Shown here: positions 14,382-22,445 of the stretch, piece by piece | Layout: every line of letters starts with the position of its first letter | Position numbering within the stretch: position 1 is the stretch's first letter | DNA from: Alphaproteobacteria bacterium | Lineage (GTDB): Bacteria > Pseudomonadota > Alphaproteobacteria > UBA8366 | Assembly (NCBI GenBank): GCA_018665505.1 | Contig: JABJCS010000459.1 | Span: 1-25,973, forward strand | Direction of reading: 5' to 3' | DNA length: 25,973 bases | Notes under the pieces: generated by a model | Told to the model about the DNA's origin: nothing | Seen by the model: the letters and a program-made list of their open reading frames with translations, nothing else | Database searches by the model: none | Program-made: the position numbers and the translations under genes

Positions 14382-16040
14382 CTATTCAAAATTGTAATCT
14401 CGTTTGGCACCTTCAGGCGTCACATAACCCGCTTTCAGATCACGCTCGATTTCCGCTGCGTCACGCTCCGCCGGATCGCCATGACCACCGCCGCCGGGCA
14501 ATTGCAGATGCACAACCTCGCCAATCTTAAAGGGAAACTCAGGCGAGCTTGATGGTGCGATGGGTTTATCGTCGACAGCAATACTAGCAAGAGCGCCCGG
14601 CTTACCTCCACCCAAGCCTTGCGGCGGAAACCGCATGCGGCCCGCGGCACCCGAGAACACCAAAGGCTGTTTTGGCGCCGTGCCAGGCTCATAGGCCTCG
14701 AATATCAATTCCTGGCCGAGGCCGCCACGTGATGTACCGGGACCACCCGAATCCGGTATCAATTCGCGCGCGTGATAGAGGATCGGCGTCTCATGCTCCG
14801 ACCATTCGATGGAGACGTCGCGGACATTATAAGGGAAACTGACCGCCGATAAACCGTCCTTGCCCGGCCGACCGCCCATGCCGCCGAACGAATGCTGATG
14901 TAGGGCGTAGGACTCGCCGTCCGGCTTATTGCCGGTCACGTAGAATTGCCAGGTCGGCAACGAGCCCGATTCCGCCGGTACCCTATCCGGCACGATGCGG
15001 GAGAAAATCTTGAACATCAGCTCCGCCACCAACATTCCAGCACTCAAGCGCCAGAAACACGCGGCGGGGTATGTGGGGTTCAGCAAACTGCCGTCCGGCG
15101 CGTTCAAGGTTATCGGGCGATAGGTCCCCTGATTGTTGGGCAGAGTTGGGTCACAAATCATTTTGACCGGTACCGCGACATAGGCGCGCGAGAAGTTGAT
15201 CGGGCAATTGACCGGACGGCGGACCTGCGGCGCGGTGCCGGTGAAGTCCGCATAAAGCTGATCGCCTTCGATCTTAACGGTGACGACGAGCGGCTGCGGC
15301 TCCTCGACGCCGTCAATATCCATCATCATCTCTTCGCGCCATTCGCCGTCGGGCAATGCCCGCAGGCCGGCGCGAATGCCGGCTTCTGTGCGGCCGGTTA
15401 TCTCGTCGCAGACTTCGCGCACATCAGGGAAGTCGAATTCCTGGCAGAGCCGTTCCAACTCACGACACCCGGCCCAACCGGTCGCCACTTGCGCCCGCAA
15501 ATCGCCGATCATCTTTTCAGCATACCGCACATTACGGCGGATCAGACCGAAGAGCATTTCGTTCGGCTCACCCGCATCGTAGAGCCGCAGCATCGGAATA
15601 ATCAGGCCTTCTTCAAAGACTTCTTCAGACAGACCGGAACCTTTGCGCCCACCGATATCCACGTGGTGAATGGTATTCACCGCGAAGCCGACGAGCTTGC
15701 CCTTATGAAAGGCCGGTGTGGTGATGAAGACATCCGCAGTTTGACCGTTACAGAGCCACGGGTCGTTGCAGATAAAGACATCGCCCGGCTTCACGGTCTC
15801 CGGCGGGAAGGCCTCGATCAGATTGGCGCCAAAGGCGGGCATGCAGCCGGTATGACCGGTCGCTCCCAACCAGGTTTGCGCCATCAGATAGCCCCGATCA
15901 TCGAGCAATCCAGTGGACATATCATGCACTTCGACCACATCGTGACTGAATGCGGTACGGAGCATGGTTGTGGCCATCTCATCCGCGATGGCAATCAGTC
16001 GCGGCCAGATGACGTCGAGCGGTAATTCTGTGTTTCGCAT
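14382..16040 (-). CDS. hyuB: Hydantoinase B / 5-oxoprolinase-family protein (HyuB)
   Basis: This 553-residue protein is a full-length hydantoinase B domain, the partner of HyuA in ATP-dependent hydantoin or 5-oxoproline ring opening, and related to acetone and acetophenone carboxylase subunits. Typical segments are VIWPRLIAIADEMATTMLRT, DPWLCNGQTADVFI, NTIHHVDIGGRKGSG, DFTGTAPQVRRPVNCP, and the Gly-rich end LQLPGGGGHGDPAERD. No stop or frameshift is visible. The ATG at 16040 is chosen by family alignment; no good Shine-Dalgarno sequence precedes it, and a TTG at 16076 is an alternative. Its natural partner hyuA is 6.4 kb upstream, beyond an unrelated membrane cassette, and carries a nonsense codon, so a working complex is doubtful. 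Confidence 0.92.
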   Translation of the reverse strand: MRNTELPLDVIWPRLIAIADEMATTMLRTAFSHDVVEVHDMSTGLLDDRGYLMAQTWLGATGHTGCMPAFGANLIEAFPPETVKPGDVFICNDPWLCNGQTADVFITTPAFHKGKLVGFAVNTIHHVDIGGRKGSGLSEEVFEEGLIIPMLRLYDAGEPNEMLFGLIRRNVRYAEKMIGDLRAQVATGWAGCRELERLCQEFDFPDVREVCDEITGRTEAGIRAGLRALPDGEWREEMMMDIDGVEEPQPLVVTVKIEGDQLYADFTGTAPQVRRPVNCPINFSRAYVAVPVKMICDPTLPNNQGTYRPITLNAPDGSLLNPTYPAACFWRLSAGMLVAELMFKIFSRIVPDRVPAESGSLPTWQFYVTGNKPDGESYALHQHSFGGMGGRPGKDGLSAVSFPYNVRDVSIEWSEHETPILYHARELIPDSGGPGTSRGGLGQELIFEAYEPGTAPKQPLVFSGAAGRMRFPPQGLGGGKPGALASIAVDDKPIAPSSSPEFPFKIGEVVHLQLPGGGGHGDPAERDAAEIERDLKAGYVTPEGAKRDYNFE

Positions 16041-16080
16041 AGCGTATGATCTAGAACGATTCCCGCTGTCGCCCAAACTC

Positions 16081-17145
16081 TTAAATATTCGAATTCCCCG
16101 ATAATACGTAAATGGTGCTTGCGCCTACCATCGCCTTCCCATTTGGCGCTGTCACGATCTCGGAGTCCGCCGAGTTGCGGTAAGCGATGGGTATTCCGTT
16201 CCCTTGCTCCAAATACTTCGAGACAATGGCTTCCCAAGTGTCGTTTTCGGCGTTCTCATGACAAATTATCCATTCGCCGGCACCGGTGAATAAATTCTCG
16301 AGAATCTCGCTCGACCCCGGTTTTAGGAAGGCCGCGACGGCCATCTCGGGATATGAACGCATCGGTCGAATAACGATGCTGGCACCAGCTCCGACGAGAC
16401 GCTTGCGATTCTCGTCATCGACGCACTCCGCGACGACGGTACAGTCACTATTCTCTTCCCGAATCCTATGCACCACGTCGAAGGTTCGCCTGTCGGATTC
16501 CGCGTCGTTCTCCCGCCAAGCCAATGCAAGAGCAATATGGCAACTCCCGATACCGGCGCGTTCCAATACTTTCGGATCCGATATACTACCTGAAACGAGT
16601 TTCGCGTCCGCATTACTCAAAGAGACAGGGAGGCCATCCGAGAACGATCGGCTGACAAGCACGATGTTCCGGTCCTTCGTCCGTGCGTCCTACTGCAGCT
16701 CGTCGACAAGACGTTTGAAATAGAACTCATAGTCCCGCTCGGAGCCGAGTACGACGATATGGTCCGTCAAATTCGAGTAGTTCTAATCTCTCAATTTCAT
16801 GGCAGCCCTCCGTGCGGAACGATAGTCGAAGAAATCACCCGCGAATTTACCGGCGACGAAGATGCCACCGAAATAGATGATCAACGCCGTCACGGTTCAG
16901 CCTTACCAACTCGCGGCCGAAAGATCGCCATACCCGACGGTGGTCAGGCTGGTAATTGTCAGCCAAACACCGTCGCCGAAACCCATATTTTCAAACTGCA
17001 TCATGGCCGGTGAGTGGCCGAAAATGATCGGCGTGATATAACCGATCGCCACTCCGGACCGCTGCACAATGCGAACCCGCGGCCCCAAATCGCGCCGGTG
17101 CCGGCGGCGTTCTCGGCGACGCATGTCAAACGTGAAAAACCACAT
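16081..17145 (-). pseudogene. RCK-type potassium channel, interrupted by four in-frame stops
   Basis: A single reading frame runs from the ATG at 17145 (GGAAGG 6 bp upstream) to 16081 and encodes a VIC-family channel with an RCK/TrkA-N tail. The pore filter TTVGYGD is at codons 68-74, a post-pore helix TVTALIIYFGGIFVAGKFAGD at 84-104, then a nucleotide-fold start TDHIVVLGS at 127-135 and RCK-like sequence to the end. Stops interrupt the frame at codons 81 (TAA), 83 (TGA), 121 (TAG) and 152 (TAG), with no frameshift. All are point changes in otherwise conserved protein sequence. The start lies 3 bp past the end of the spermidine-synthase-like gene, so this was the last member of the membrane cassette. 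A free RCK fragment could start near 16662, but there is no good evidence for it. Confidence 0.88.
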
Positions 17146-17148
17146 TCG

Positions 17149-18726
17149 TCACCTTCCCCAGTGCCGCCATCCCTCGAGGTAATACTTGAGGATGACGGGT
17201 CGATCGATGCTGCTCACGGACGGCATAGAGTCAGGTCGCAAGTCTCGCTCAAAAATCGACATGCGCTCGAACGCCTGCGCATCGAAGAATTTAGTCTCAA
17301 TGGGAACCGCGGTGATCTTTCCTGAAAATTTTAAAGGCGGGTTGGCCGCCATCGAAAACCCCCAATCGCCAAATGACGGGATCAAGAGGTGATAGGGATG
17401 CGCACGCCCGAACACTTTCGCGACGGTGCGATGGATCGCCCAAAACGCCTTGTTCGCAAAAACCGGGCTGGTCGCCTGGGTAACGAATACGCCGCCGGGC
17501 GAAAGATTGCTTTTTACCAAACGATAGAATTCTTCCGTGTAGAGGCGCGCGAGATCGGTATTGTTCGGGTCCGGCAGGTCGCCGACGATCAGGTCAAATT
17601 GGGTTCGTCGTTGCCCCAGGAAAGCAAAGGCGTCTTGGTTGATCACCCGCACCCGCTCGTTGTCGACCAAACTTCTCTCATTTAAAGCGAGCACATGCGG
17701 GTTCGTCCGCGCCAGGTCCGTGATGGCCGGATCGAGATCGACCAATGTAACACGCCCCACTTGCGGGTATTTAGTGACCTCCCGCACCGCAAGCCCGTCA
17801 CCGCCACCCAATAATAGGACCGATAGGTCTGTCCTACCTTCTGCAACTAATGTCGACACTGCCGGATGGATCAGCGCCTCATGGTAGCGATACTCGTCAA
17901 TTGAAGAGAATTGTAGATTGCCGTCGAGATAGAACCGCAAGTCGTCGCGATATTTGGAGAGCACAATCTGCTGATAGGGCGTCCGCTCAGTGTGCAGAAT
18001 TCGGCCGTCATAAACGTCGTTACTCCAAACTTTGAGGATGCTGTTCGAAAAAAAGAATCCCAACCCGATGGCGCCGATGATCAAAACCGAGAGCCCCCGA
18101 AAAACAATCCGTGACCGTGCCCCAAGTTCCGGAGCAAAGCACCAGACCAACAACAGTCCGATGCTCATATTGATGAGACCGAAGATCAGCCCCGTCTTGA
18201 AGATACCAAGAAACGGCAATAGCAGCAGCGGAAAGGCAACGGTAGCGAAGACCGCGCCCAAGTAGTCAAGCGCAAGCACATGAGCGATGCTAACGCGCAA
18301 TGAATCGTATTTCTCAAGCAATCGGGTCAGGAACGGAATCTCTAGACCAATGAGAAGTCCGATCCCTATCGTCAATCCGGCATAAACCGGCATAAAGATA
18401 TTGGTGTGGGAGTAGGCTAAATAGAGAAGCGGAATGCTAAAGCCACCCAACAATCCGAGTATGATTTCCGCGCCGATAAGCGTACGTATAAGGTTTGCAA
18501 CTGCGTACTTCGAACAGTACGCACCGATACCCATCGCCGCCATGTAGAGGCCGATGGTAATCGAAAAATACTTAACACTGTCGCCAAGGAAGTAGGAAAC
18601 AGTGGTCGCGATCAGCAGCTCGTAGACGATGGAACAAAGGCCGGCGACAAAGACCGAATAGACGAGAGCGAAGATTTCGCGCGATCTCGTGCGCTCTTGC
18701 GCCGCAGAGACCGCGTCTTCCATCAT
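17149..18726 (-). CDS. Membrane-fused spermidine synthase-like protein
   Basis: This 525-residue protein has an N-terminal membrane region of about seven helices (residues 18-228) fused to a spermidine-synthase-type aminopropyltransferase domain (about 240-470). In that domain the YQ pair (251-252), YHE (281-283), the GGGDG loop (307-311), Asp330 (VDLD), NQDAF (363-367) and DLPDP with Asp383 and Asp386 are all present, so the decarboxylated-AdoMet and amine sites look intact. It probably makes or modifies a polyamine at the inner membrane. The start overlaps the previous gene by 4 bp (ATGA), with GGAGG immediately before; a second ATG at 18723 gives better ribosome-site spacing. No AdoMet decarboxylase gene is present in the cassette. 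Confidence 0.88.
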   Translation of the reverse strand: MMEDAVSAAQERTRSREIFALVYSVFVAGLCSIVYELLIATTVSYFLGDSVKYFSITIGLYMAAMGIGAYCSKYAVANLIRTLIGAEIILGLLGGFSIPLLYLAYSHTNIFMPVYAGLTIGIGLLIGLEIPFLTRLLEKYDSLRVSIAHVLALDYLGAVFATVAFPLLLLPFLGIFKTGLIFGLINMSIGLLLVWCFAPELGARSRIVFRGLSVLIIGAIGLGFFFSNSILKVWSNDVYDGRILHTERTPYQQIVLSKYRDDLRFYLDGNLQFSSIDEYRYHEALIHPAVSTLVAEGRTDLSVLLLGGGDGLAVREVTKYPQVGRVTLVDLDPAITDLARTNPHVLALNERSLVDNERVRVINQDAFAFLGQRRTQFDLIVGDLPDPNNTDLARLYTEEFYRLVKSNLSPGGVFVTQATSPVFANKAFWAIHRTVAKVFGRAHPYHLLIPSFGDWGFSMAANPPLKFSGKITAVPIETKFFDAQAFERMSIFERDLRPDSMPSVSSIDRPVILKYYLEGWRHWGR

Positions 18727-18950
18727 TTTCCTCCAGAGAGCCCTCGCGAAGACACACGCGGGCCACCTCTACTGCCCTGACGCACACTGCGACTGTGATG
18801 ATAGACCCTCGTGTTCCCACCCGAGAAGAAGAAGAAACCGCTACTGTGCCCACTATAGCCATAGCCGCTTCGCGCCGGCGCCAGGATGACCAGATACATG
18901 ACAAACAACGCACCGCCGCTGATCAGCATGGCCCATAAGGTTTTACTCAT
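18723..18950 (-). CDS. Small membrane protein with Gly/Ser/Tyr-rich tail (75 aa)
   Basis: I do not recognise this protein by family. It has one N-terminal membrane helix (about residues 5-25, LWAMLISGGALFVMYLVIL) followed by a low-complexity tail rich in Gly, Ser, Tyr, His and Arg (YGYSGHSSGFFFFSGG, then RQGSRGGPRVSSRG). The ATG shares its A with the stop codon of the upstream gene, and its own stop overlaps the start of the spermidine-synthase-like gene. Both overlaps argue that it is a real, tightly coupled cassette member. The tail is basic and flexible, and could contact lipid, nucleic acid or a partner. Confidence 0.72.
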   Translation of the reverse strand: MSKTLWAMLISGGALFVMYLVILAPARSGYGYSGHSSGFFFFSGGNTRVYHHSRSVRQGSRGGPRVSSRGLSGGK

Positions 18951-19573
18951 CAGTCACGATCCGCCCATTTGCCGATCATCGTCAGGATCGATTGGTTGCG
19001 AATTTCGTTCAGGACGACGCCGATAATTAATATGATAATTCCGAGCCAATTGAGTACCTCGGAACCACCCCGTTTATATTCGATACTAACGTCGAGATAC
19101 GTACTATCCGTCAGATCCTTTCCAGTCCGTGCATGCGCCGAAGCGCCTGTCACATTGAATTTTAGATAATAGTTGCCCGGTTTCGGTAACACGACCTTTA
19201 CGCTGCGTGTTCTTTCTGACTCGGCCCAATCGTATCCAGACTCATGGAAAAATTCGCCGCCGAATGCCGTTATCGAACGTTGCCCGCTGTCAAGAACCTC
19301 GACCTCTACATTGTTCCAAGATTGGCGGACTTGACGGTTGCGCAGTGTGATTTCGACGAGGGTATCTTTTTTCGATGTGGTGATTGGCCCATAAGGACTT
19401 GCAGTCGATACCGTACGTTCGACCGTGTTCGTACTGGCATTAAAGAAAAATCCGGTCGCCAAATAAAGTAGTGAGAACCCAATAAAGACCAACGCAACAT
19501 ATCCAAGGTGGACGCGGTCCTCTTCAGGCTCTTGATAGGGCTCACGGAATTTTCGACCGAATGTTTCCGACAT
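18950..19573 (-). CDS. Two-helix membrane protein with a periplasmic-type beta domain (207 aa)
   Basis: The 207-residue product has a short charged N-terminus, a first membrane helix (about 22-43, VHLGYVALVFIGFSLLYLAT), a soluble domain of about 125 residues rich in predicted beta strands, and a second helix (about 172-190, LNWLGIIILIIGVVL). A strand such as GNYYLKFNVTG suggests a beta-sandwich. I assign no family. I chose the ATG at 19573 because GGAGGG is 8 bp upstream and it follows the DUF350 gene by 14 bp; an upstream in-frame start would overlap that gene. Proteins of this layout accompany DUF350, DUF4178 and PspA genes in other genomes, to my knowledge without a defined role. Confidence 0.75.
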   Translation of the reverse strand: MSETFGRKFREPYQEPEEDRVHLGYVALVFIGFSLLYLATGFFFNASTNTVERTVSTASPYGPITTSKKDTLVEITLRNRQVRQSWNNVEVEVLDSGQRSITAFGGEFFHESGYDWAESERTRSVKVVLPKPGNYYLKFNVTGASAHARTGKDLTDSTYLDVSIEYKRGGSEVLNWLGIIILIIGVVLNEIRNQSILTMIGKWADRD

Positions 19574-19587
19574 TGTCTCGCCCTCCC

Positions 19588-20436
19588 CTAAATCAACGCG
19601 ACCAAAACGATCGCGAAGCCGATCGAGCAAAACATTTCGAGAAATCCGGCAGCAACATTCTGGTCGCCCGCGATCTCAGCATTTAGGTCGTGACCAGTAA
19701 GGATCAGCTTATCGACAAGAAAACGGGCGGCAAAAAGGAGAATTGCACCCGAAATCGCCAATTCCCCGAACAAGATCAAATTCTCGGTCCAGCCGGCGAA
19801 CGATCCAAATGTCGAACGGCCTATAATCAAGCCAACCGCCGCCAATGTACCGCCGAACCCAATCCCGGCGGCAAGGTTCCCCTTCTCCACCTCAATCTGC
19901 AGGTGATAGGGGGTCAACCAATCATATACTCGTGTGAAAAATAAGAGCGTTACCTGGCCGAGGACGAAAAATGCAACCGCCGTCAGCACACCGCCACCCT
20001 CGCCATGGAGACTGCCCCCGGCGATAAGTCCAGTCGCTACGTATACACCGCAACGGACGGCGGCCATCCCGCAATTCTGATCTTCCACAATCGCGGTGAT
20101 ATTGCAGAACTTCGAGAAGACCACCTTGTCGAGGCACCAACGCGAAATGTTCAAGAAGACCAAGCCTAGCAAGCTGTATCCAAGAACCGCGAAAATGTCC
20201 TGCTGCAGGCTGACGCTTGGGCCTGACACGACACCGACGAAGATAAACGACACCCCGAGAAAATATCCGCCAAGCGTGATGCCAATGGCGGGGTTGTCTT
20301 TTTCCGCCAGCTCTTCGATCAGATGGTATGGTGTCAGAAAGTCCTTCAGTGCCTTCGCCGCTAATAGGATGACGATATAGCAGAGCGCCAACGCCGCGAT
20401 CGTTCCAAAATCCGTCAGCGTTTCCGCCCAGTCCAT
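19588..20436 (-). CDS. Double DUF350 membrane protein
   Basis: This 282-residue, highly hydrophobic protein contains two tandem DUF350 units, about eight membrane helices in all. The repeat shows as FLTPYHLIEELAEKDNPAIGI (35-55) against WLTPYHLQIEVEKGNLAAGI (second half), and as IVEDQNCGMAAVRCG against IAGDQNVAAGFLEMF, where each half ends. E. coli YjfL is a single-unit DUF350 protein encoded beside a PspA homologue, and the same partnership is seen here. The start at 20436 comes 1 bp after the stop of the DUF4178 gene and has GGGAG 9 bp upstream. The function of DUF350 is not established; a membrane-stress or transport-related role is inferred from neighbours. Confidence 0.85.
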   Translation of the reverse strand: MDWAETLTDFGTIAALALCYIVILLAAKALKDFLTPYHLIEELAEKDNPAIGITLGGYFLGVSFIFVGVVSGPSVSLQQDIFAVLGYSLLGLVFLNISRWCLDKVVFSKFCNITAIVEDQNCGMAAVRCGVYVATGLIAGGSLHGEGGGVLTAVAFFVLGQVTLLFFTRVYDWLTPYHLQIEVEKGNLAAGIGFGGTLAAVGLIIGRSTFGSFAGWTENLILFGELAISGAILLFAARFLVDKLILTGHDLNAEIAGDQNVAAGFLEMFCSIGFAIVLVALI

Positions 20437-20437
20437 C

Positions 20438-21088
20438 TCAAGAATCTCCCGCGACCGAATAAATACTGATCTGAGACTCTCTTATCGACTGACTAAAATG
20501 GCACTCAAAAGTGCCGTCCGACCATCGCTCGACCGTCATCGAAGTCTTCTCGTCGTCGGATTCGAATTCCCAATAAGTAAAGGATTCACCGCGCGAGAGA
20601 TCGCCATCCCGATGAAATACTGCCTGGCCCCTGTCTTCGAAATGATAGGTCGTTCCTTCGACTTGCAGCGTGTGGTCATCATTGTCGGTCAGTGCTTCCA
20701 TCTGACCCTTGGTGAGACCAATTTCCTCCAGCCGCGCCTTCCGCAAGGTGACAGAGACTTCGACCTCATCGTCGTCTTCGACAGTCACCCAGAGCCGTTG
20801 CGTGCCGGCATCGCCTTCGATTTCGAGCCATTGAAAGCCGTCCTCGTCATAGACATGCCGCCCAACGACAGAAACGTCGAAGTCATCCATATTTGGTCCG
20901 ACACCACGAAGACTGAACACACCGCCAGGGCGCATGTTTTCAATTCGTGGGTCATTCGAAACTGCCGGCTGTCCGGAACGCCGGTCGGTCAGGCTATTCT
21001 CGCCAACACCACCGCCAAAATTCGCGCGATAAACTTTGTATCCGATAAAGCCGGCAACAACGAGAAGGATTAACGAGAAGAATTCCAT
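20438..21088 (-). CDS. DUF4178-type membrane-anchored protein
   Basis: This 216-residue protein starts with one membrane helix (about residues 3-20, FFSLILLVVAGFIGYKVY) and continues as a soluble, acidic, beta-rich domain. Segments such as MRPGGVFSLRGVGPNMDDFDV, QWLEIEGDAGTQRLWVTVEDDDE and TYHFEDRGQAVFHRDGD fit the DUF4178 pattern, as does the WEFESDDEKTSMTVERWSDG stretch near the end. DUF4178 proteins typically occur with PspA-like and DUF350 genes. The domain most probably faces the cytoplasm beside the PspA partner, but topology is inferred. The ribosome site is weak. The gene is 43 bp after pspA and runs almost directly into the DUF350 gene. Confidence 0.78.
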   Translation of the reverse strand: MEFFSLILLVVAGFIGYKVYRANFGGGVGENSLTDRRSGQPAVSNDPRIENMRPGGVFSLRGVGPNMDDFDVSVVGRHVYDEDGFQWLEIEGDAGTQRLWVTVEDDDEVEVSVTLRKARLEEIGLTKGQMEALTDNDDHTLQVEGTTYHFEDRGQAVFHRDGDLSRGESFTYWEFESDDEKTSMTVERWSDGTFECHFSQSIRESQISIYSVAGDS

Positions 21089-21131
21089 GAATTAGATTCA
21101 CCACCGTTGTGTCGTCCGTTTACTATCACCG

Positions 21132-21875
21132 TCAGACCGGATCGTTGCTCTTGTCCGGCAAGGCCAGTGGCTCCGCTAATCCCATCCGCGATTTGAGTTG
21201 TAAGAGCGCATCCGATCCGCCATGCGAGCTCGAACCAGCCAAGGCCTTCTCGATCTCGGAATCAACGGATTTATCGATCTGCGCGATTTCGCCGTATGCC
21301 TCGGCGAGAGATTGCTCTTCGTCAACTTTCTCACGCATCCGCTCCAACATCGCGACCGTGCCGGTAGAGTCGACAGACGCGAGCTGCTCGTTCAGCTTCC
21401 GAGTGGCAGTACTCACCTGCGCCCGCGCTTTCAGCGTTTGCAGTTCGTTCTCCCATTTCGATATCTGATGCTTCAGCGTCTCAATATTATTCTCGAGCTG
21501 ACTGGTCATTTTCTCATAGTTCTGGAGTTCCTGAGCGATCGTCGTGGCCCGTTGGACTGCTCCGTCACGTTTGGCCAATGCTTCCGATGCCAGGCGATCT
21601 CCGTCGGCGGCGGCGAGCCCGCCTTGCTGCATTTTTTGCAGTAAAAGCATCGCCTTTTGCTCATAATCGGTCGCGATCTCTTTCTGCCGGGCGACGTCGC
21701 GACGCGAGCGAATGGCTTGCGCCTTAACTTTGGCAAAGCCCTCGAGGCTCTCCTGTAGGTCCTTGCGCAGGTCTCGGATACCTTGATCCGCCATCTTGAT
21801 CGGATCCTCAAGATGATCGAGTGCGGAATGGGCTTCCGAATTACCCCACGTCATCATTCTTTTAAATAGACTCAT
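21132..21875 (-). CDS. PspA/IM30 family membrane-stress protein
   Basis: This 247-residue protein is a PspA/IM30 homologue. It begins with an amphipathic membrane-binding segment (MSLFKRMMTWGNSEAHSALD), followed by the ESCRT-III-like helical hairpin. The long coiled coil runs from about 24 to 165 (DPIKMADQGIRDLRKDLQES through LKHQISKWENELQTLKARAQ). The C-terminus beyond residue 205 is Ser/Gly-rich and ends with a short helix. Family members bind stressed inner membrane and form rods or rings. It is the second gene of the cassette, 27 bp after the small chaperone-like gene, like E. coli yjfJ in the yjfIJKL operon. No pspF-type activator or pspBC genes are present, so regulation differs from the classical Psp system. 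Confidence 0.9.
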   Translation of the reverse strand: MSLFKRMMTWGNSEAHSALDHLEDPIKMADQGIRDLRKDLQESLEGFAKVKAQAIRSRRDVARQKEIATDYEQKAMLLLQKMQQGGLAAADGDRLASEALAKRDGAVQRATTIAQELQNYEKMTSQLENNIETLKHQISKWENELQTLKARAQVSTATRKLNEQLASVDSTGTVAMLERMREKVDEEQSLAEAYGEIAQIDKSVDSEIEKALAGSSSHGGSDALLQLKSRMGLAEPLALPDKSNDPV

Positions 21876-21902
21876 GGCTCGTCGCTCTCCGGGCGATGGT
21901 TG

Positions 21903-22307
21903 TCAGGAAGCTTTCGAGAGCGCGATCAGCTCGTCGGCAAAGCTTGCCAATCCCAAACTCAACGCATTGATTGATGCATCCAGTTCGTTGAAATCCAAAT
22001 TTGCCAATTGCAGCGTATCGCGAAACAAGAGCTTCGTGCCGCCTTCGTCTATCACGAATGCCCCGTGGACCAACTCCCGGTTCATCTGCAATAAACGACG
22101 ATACGCATCGGCACCAGCAGATACCGGCAGCTCCATGATCAACTGTTCAATGATCAGAATTTCATCTTCACAATCAACGATGAGATTGCTGATACCGCGG
22201 CTCTCGTCTTCGAGGACGAATAGCTTCTTCTCGACGTCCACACGTTCTACACTTACGTCGAGGAGCTCCACGAATTCCGTCACTTTTTGGAAGTACTCTT
22301 GGCTCAT
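21903..22307 (-). CDS. Small CesT/YbjN-like acidic protein, first gene of the PspA/DUF350 cassette
   Basis: This 134-residue acidic, soluble protein is the first cassette gene. Its pattern of alternating strands and helices, with RRLLQMNRELVHGAFVIDEG and LANLDFNELDASINALS, resembles type III-secretion-chaperone (CesT) or YbjN-like folds. In E. coli, the DUF2170 gene yjfI occupies the same position beside the PspA homologue. I am not sure which family name applies. It may bind and hold PspA or another cassette protein. The start is firm: GAGGAAGAG directly precedes the ATG, and a good promoter candidate lies 111 bp upstream. Confidence 0.7.
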   Translation of the reverse strand: MSQEYFQKVTEFVELLDVSVERVDVEKKLFVLEDESRGISNLIVDCEDEILIIEQLIMELPVSAGADAYRRLLQMNRELVHGAFVIDEGGTKLLFRDTLQLANLDFNELDASINALSLGLASFADELIALSKAS

Positions 22308-22417
22308 CTCTTCCTCGCTTTCGACTTAATCGTCCAGCTAAGTTCGGGAGGTTAGGTAGTGGTCGGCAAAGAAACAGTCAAGGATCACCTACCCTGCCAA
22401 TTATTACAATCATTGCG

Positions 22418-22445
22418 ATTATAGCATTGCACTGACTTATGGCAG
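22418..22445 (-). promoter_or_regulatory. Candidate sigma-70 promoter of the PspA/DUF350 cassette
   Basis: Read on the minus strand, CTGCCA (4 of 6 for -35) is followed after 16 bp by a perfect TATAAT -10 at 22418-22423. The -35 overlaps the last codons of hyuA. It stands about 111 bp upstream of the first cassette gene, in the only sizeable gap between hyuA and the cassette. A second, weaker pair (TTGACT at 22376-22381 with TACCTA at 22353-22358) lies downstream. Confidence 0.5.

Noticed and set aside
14946..16025. A 359-codon plus-strand open frame opposite hyuB
   Set aside because: The sense strand encodes an intact, well-conserved HyuB; the antisense product has shadow-like composition and no recognisable domain.
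16081..16662. Stand-alone 193-residue RCK-domain protein
   Set aside because: It is the tail of the interrupted channel frame; the proposed start has no ribosome site and lies inside the nucleotide-fold domain.
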